From Planctomycetota bacterium (GTDB lineage: Bacteria; Planctomycetota; Planctomycetia; Gemmatales; Gemmataceae): DNA of 7,606 nt. Within the stretch, counting starts at the first letter, position 1; each line of letters begins with the position of its first letter. The translations under genes and the position numbers were made by a program. Where the stretch lies: the NCBI GenBank assembly GCA_018970845.1, contig JAGWVO010000171.1, forward strand, positions 1 through 7,606, read 5' to 3'. Shown piece by piece: positions 5,299 through 7,606 of the stretch. Below the pieces are notes generated by a model. The model was not told the DNA's origin and made no database searches. It saw only the letters and a program-made list of their open reading frames with translations.

Positions 5299-6258
5299 GG
5301 TTGTCCCCGCCCGTAACGATTCGAGGCTTCGTTCCAGCTTTTTCAGGAGCGCCGCGGTTGTTGGATCGCAGCTGACATGGAAAGACTCGATGGCATGGCG
5401 CAATGTTGCAGGGTCCCTGCCTCCGAGCGCCCTTCCAAGTTTAGCCAACGACAATTCCGTGAAGGACCTGGCCAAAACAATCACCAGTTGTCGAGCCTTC
5501 ACCAGCCCAGGCAATCGTGCCGGACCGGTCATCGCCTTGCGGTCGTTTCCCGTTTCGGAAGCCACTACTGAGATGATCTGTTCCAGGGAGATGGTTCCCG
5601 CAGCCCGCCGGCACCTGGCCAGCGCCTCGTCCACTGGCAATCGTTCGGAAGCGGCGTCGGCCAAGGCCCGCACTTGCCTGTCGATCCCGCCGATGGTTGC
5701 CGCCAGCATCTCTTCAAGGCCCTCACGCATGGCCTTGCCAACCTGGATTCCGTGCCTTGTCAGAAACGAGGAAAGGGCTTGGCGGCGGCTTTCCATCGTC
5801 AGCGGCGGGATTTCCACGACCAACGCGCCCACCAATCGTTCAATCACGCGGCTAGGAGCCTGAATTTCCGATGGCGGCGTCGCAAGAGACAGGGCCGTGG
5901 CGTGCCGTTCCTGGTTGCGGTGGTCGAGAAGGGCGGCGAACCTTGGAACAACCTTGGGTGAAATCGAAGCAAAATCATCAATCACCACCAGGGGCAAATT
6001 CTTGAGCCTTTGCAAGGTCACCCTTCCCTTGTCGGGAAGCCGCCGCGTGGCCAGCGCCGAACCCCGGCACAGAATGGATGCGCTCTTGCCGTAATGGTTT
6101 CGCCATTCGGCCGACAGGTTTCTCAAGAGCGTCGTGCGTCCGCATCCCGGAAGACCCCAGATAATCACGACTGGTATGTGGGGGCTTTCAGGAACAGGTT
6201 CCAGCGCCCCAAGGGCCATTTGCGCCGCTCGGAATTCAGGCAGTTCCAGCAGGTTCAT
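5290..6258 (-). CDS. dnaA: Divergent, truncated DnaA initiator (domains III and IV only)
   Basis: The 322-residue protein sits where dnaA is expected, just before dnaN. It begins almost at once with an AAA+ module: Walker A GLPGCGRT (35-42, Arg41 where Lys is expected), Walker B LVVIDD (90-95), an arginine-finger region SRVIERLVGALVVEIPP (136-152, Arg141 aligned with the box VII finger) and a sensor II-like GGIDRQVRALADA (190-202). Domain IV follows from about 222 to 295, including KARQLVIVLARSFTELSLAKLGRALGGRDPATLRHA, clearly the DnaA signature. Arg256 matches E. coli Arg399, but the DHTT loop reads DPAT (282-285). Domains I and II, which self-associate and recruit DnaB, are absent; the bases upstream encode the desulfurase. 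The ATG at 6258 is the first Met in this frame after the upstream gene and overlaps its stop as ATGA, implying coupling. Hda is unlikely because Hda lacks domain IV. Whether it is the only initiator cannot be told here. Confidence 0.82.
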   Translation of the reverse strand: MNLLELPEFRAAQMALGALEPVPESPHIPVVIIWGLPGCGRTTLLRNLSAEWRNHYGKSASILCRGSALATRRLPDKGRVTLQRLKNLPLVVIDDFASISPKVVPRFAALLDHRNQERHATALSLATPPSEIQAPSRVIERLVGALVVEIPPLTMESRRQALSSFLTRHGIQVGKAMREGLEEMLAATIGGIDRQVRALADAASERLPVDEALARCRRAAGTISLEQIISVVASETGNDRKAMTGPARLPGLVKARQLVIVLARSFTELSLAKLGRALGGRDPATLRHAIESFHVSCDPTTAALLKKLERSLESLRAGTTRS

Positions 6259-7391
6259 GCATGCGGCCCGCGGAGTCGCGCAATGATATTGGCCACGCGG
6301 GAACCGGCCATGAAAACCTCTTCCGGGTTGAGAAATGGCCCCAGGCTGAAGCGGATGACGGACCTGCGATGCTCCTCCGGCAGGCCGATCAATGCCAATG
6401 CCGGCGAGGGAAGCGAACTGCCCGACGAACAGGCCGCGCCCGCGCTGCAGCTTACCCCCTCGAGATCGAGCGCCATCAAGGCCATGTCGGAACGCACCCC
6501 GGGAAACGCGATGAGAAGGACATGGTCCAGTCCCCCCTCGAGTGGACCCAGGATCTCCCATGGCTTGCATGGGGCAAGTCCTGAGAGAAACCGCTCGCGC
6601 AGCCCAGAGCACGCATTTTGGCGATCCGCCATGCCATCGACTGCCATGCGAAGGGCCTTGGCCATGCCCACGGCCAGATAGACTGCCTCGGTTCCGGAGC
6701 GCCGGCCGCGCTGCTGGCCGCCACCGACGAACAACGGAGGGAGGGACACGCCGCGCCGGACTAGGAGCGCCCCGACCCCCTTGGGCCCGAAGAACTTGTG
6801 CGCTGAAAACGACAATGTCGAAACCTCGAGGCGGTGAAAATCGACGGGAATCTTGCCTGCCGCCTGAGTGGCGTCGATATGCCAGGCACCGGCTTCACCG
6901 AAACGGCGCCGAGTGGCGTCGATCAGCGCCGGCATGTCCTGCACGGCGCCTGTCTCATGTCCGGCCAGCGTTGCCACCTGAAGATTCGGAGCCTCGGGGC
7001 ACAAGGCGGCCCAGTCGCGCGGGCTGATGATTCCCCTGTCGGCTCGCGGCAAGCGGCTGACCCTGGCCCCCCGGGATTCGGCCACCGTCAAGTTCTCGCG
7101 GATGGAGGGGTGGTCCAGGTCGGAAGCCGCGACCCGGTCGCCAGACCCGATGCCCGCCAGCGCCATGGCATTGGCTTCCGTGGCGCCCGAGGTGAAGACC
7201 ACCTCATCCGGCCAGGCGCCAAGCAGCGAGGCGATTTCCTCTCTCGAGTCCTCCAGGGCCCTGCGCGCCGCGCGGCCCGCGCCGTGGGAACTCGCCGGAT
7301 TCGACCATGATGCCACGGCCCAGGGTCGCATGGCTTCCCATACCTCGGGCAGGCACGGCGTGGTGGCGTTGTGGTCAAGGTCGATGGCCAT
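6255..7391 (-). CDS. Cysteine desulfurase, NifS/IscS family (PLP-dependent)
   Basis: The enzyme moves sulfur from L-cysteine to an active-site cysteine, giving alanine and a persulfide for Fe-S cluster, tRNA thiolation or cofactor synthesis. The 378-residue form starts MAIDLDHNATTPCLPEVWEAM, the usual beginning of class V aminotransferase-fold desulfurases. Further motifs are FTSGATEANAMAL (66-78), DLDHPSI (91-97, His94 stacking on PLP), GHETGAVQDM (144-153), HIDATQAAGKIPVD (171-184), SAHKFFGPKG (196-205, PLP-binding Lys199), RSGTE (231-235) and GAACSSGSSLPS (318-329, catalytic Cys321 by alignment with IscS Cys328). The frame can be extended to a GTG at 7517, but the added residues show no family similarity, so ATG 7391 was chosen; no clear Shine-Dalgarno is seen. 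No IscU, IscR, SufE or thiI partner is visible. The loop around the cysteine is NifS-like rather than SufS-like. The stop overlaps the dnaA start. Confidence 0.92.
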   Translation of the reverse strand: MAIDLDHNATTPCLPEVWEAMRPWAVASWSNPASSHGAGRAARRALEDSREEIASLLGAWPDEVVFTSGATEANAMALAGIGSGDRVAASDLDHPSIRENLTVAESRGARVSRLPRADRGIISPRDWAALCPEAPNLQVATLAGHETGAVQDMPALIDATRRRFGEAGAWHIDATQAAGKIPVDFHRLEVSTLSFSAHKFFGPKGVGALLVRRGVSLPPLFVGGGQQRGRRSGTEAVYLAVGMAKALRMAVDGMADRQNACSGLRERFLSGLAPCKPWEILGPLEGGLDHVLLIAFPGVRSDMALMALDLEGVSCSAGAACSSGSSLPSPALALIGLPEEHRRSVIRFSLGPFLNPEEVFMAGSRVANIIARLRGPHA

Positions 7392-7606
7392 GCCAACAGG
7401 ATACCGGGGAAAGATGTCGCCCGTGGCGGACCGGGGATTTCTCACCCGCTCAAGCGGGCAGCCATGGGCGGCGTCATGCTTGGAACGAACCGCGTTGCCG
7501 ATTGATTTGTCCCTCACTTCGTTAGGTCCCTTAAGCGTTGAAAGGCCTGGTCCTTGAGGCCATTCAATGAAGATCGACGCGTAGGAGCCCTGAACGAAGT
7601 GAGGGG
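7392..7606. other. Non-coding region upstream of the cysteine desulfurase
   Basis: Apart from the inverted repeat pair at 7511-7605 and a weak GGCCT/AGGCC pair (7544-7548 and 7557-7561), I see no gene, tRNA, riboswitch or convincing promoter here. The part 7392-7517 is open in the desulfurase frame but codes for residues without family similarity. The desulfurase promoter would be expected here or beyond the window. Confidence 0.4.
7511..7605. repeat. Inverted pair of a short intergenic repeat upstream of the desulfurase
   Basis: AACGAAGTGAGGG occurs on the plus strand at 7593-7605 and on the minus strand at 7523-7511, giving exact 13-bp inverted arms 69 bp apart. Similarity continues past the 13-mer: both copies are preceded, with small gaps, by an AGG...CCT(G)-type stretch, so the unit is about 22-25 bp. 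The right copy can itself pair CCCT (7588-7591) with AGGG (7602-7605). Wording like this is typical of dispersed palindromic intergenic repeats. The right copy ends one base before the window edge and may continue. Confidence 0.6.

Noticed and set aside
5301..5309. TTGTCCCCG as a further DnaA box
   Set aside because: It matches TTRTNCACA at 7 of 9 but lies in dnaA coding sequence, on the opposite strand to the adjacent block and out of its 11-bp phase; chance is as likely.
6259..6612. N-terminal extension of the dnaA homologue that would restore domains I and II
   Set aside because: The extra residues are the alternate frame of the desulfurase active-site region, lack domain I-like sequence and contain no sensible start near a ribosome site.
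7392..7517. Extended desulfurase start at the GTG at 7517
   Set aside because: The 42 added residues do not resemble the family, and the GTG lies inside the short inverted repeat.
7544..7561. GGCCT/AGGCC hairpin in the right-hand intergenic region
   Set aside because: A 5-bp stem with an 8-nt loop is expected by chance in this composition.

Overview
This window looks like the replication-origin locus of a GC-rich bacterium. Five genes lie on the minus strand in transcription order: a NifS/IscS-type cysteine desulfurase, a divergent and shortened DnaA initiator, the DNA polymerase III sliding clamp (dnaN), the DUF721 helicase loader DciA, and DNA gyrase subunit B (gyrB). A Gfo/Idh/MocA-type oxidoreductase on the plus strand converges on gyrB and is cut by the left window edge. 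The style of GyrB (long C-terminal insert, dciA next to it), the high GC, the weak ribosome-binding sites and the Gfo/Idh/MocA neighbour suggest the PVC superphylum, perhaps Planctomycetota. That taxonomic guess is inference, not shown by a marker I can name with certainty.

Layout: 1-1008 oxidoreductase (partial); 1009-1043 short convergent gap; 1044-3512 gyrB; 3512-3886 dciA; 3894-5003 dnaN; 5004-5289 non-coding putative oriC; 5290-6258 dnaA-like gene; 6255-7391 cysteine desulfurase; 7392-7606 non-coding with an inverted pair of a short repeat. Junctions are tight: desulfurase/dnaA overlap by 4 bp (ATGA), dnaN/dciA are 7 bp apart, and dciA/gyrB overlap by 1 or 4 bp. No recF is present between dnaN and gyrB.

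The most interesting part is the initiator together with its intergenic region. The DnaA homologue is only 322 residues and begins directly at the AAA+ domain, so domains I and II are missing. Its Walker A lysine is replaced by arginine (GLPGCGRT). The DNA-reading loop of domain IV, GGRDHTT in typical DnaA, reads GGRDPAT. The gap between dnaA and dnaN carries two blocks of three 9-mers resembling TGTTCAYGG. Each block is repeated exactly every 11 bp, and the blocks face each other across a perfect 9-bp inverted repeat. A 70% AT stretch (5121-5170) lies on the dnaN side. I read this as an oriC with non-standard DnaA boxes that may have co-evolved with the altered initiator, while DciA would supply helicase loading without DnaA domain I. 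The pieces are visible in the sequence; the functional link is a hypothesis.
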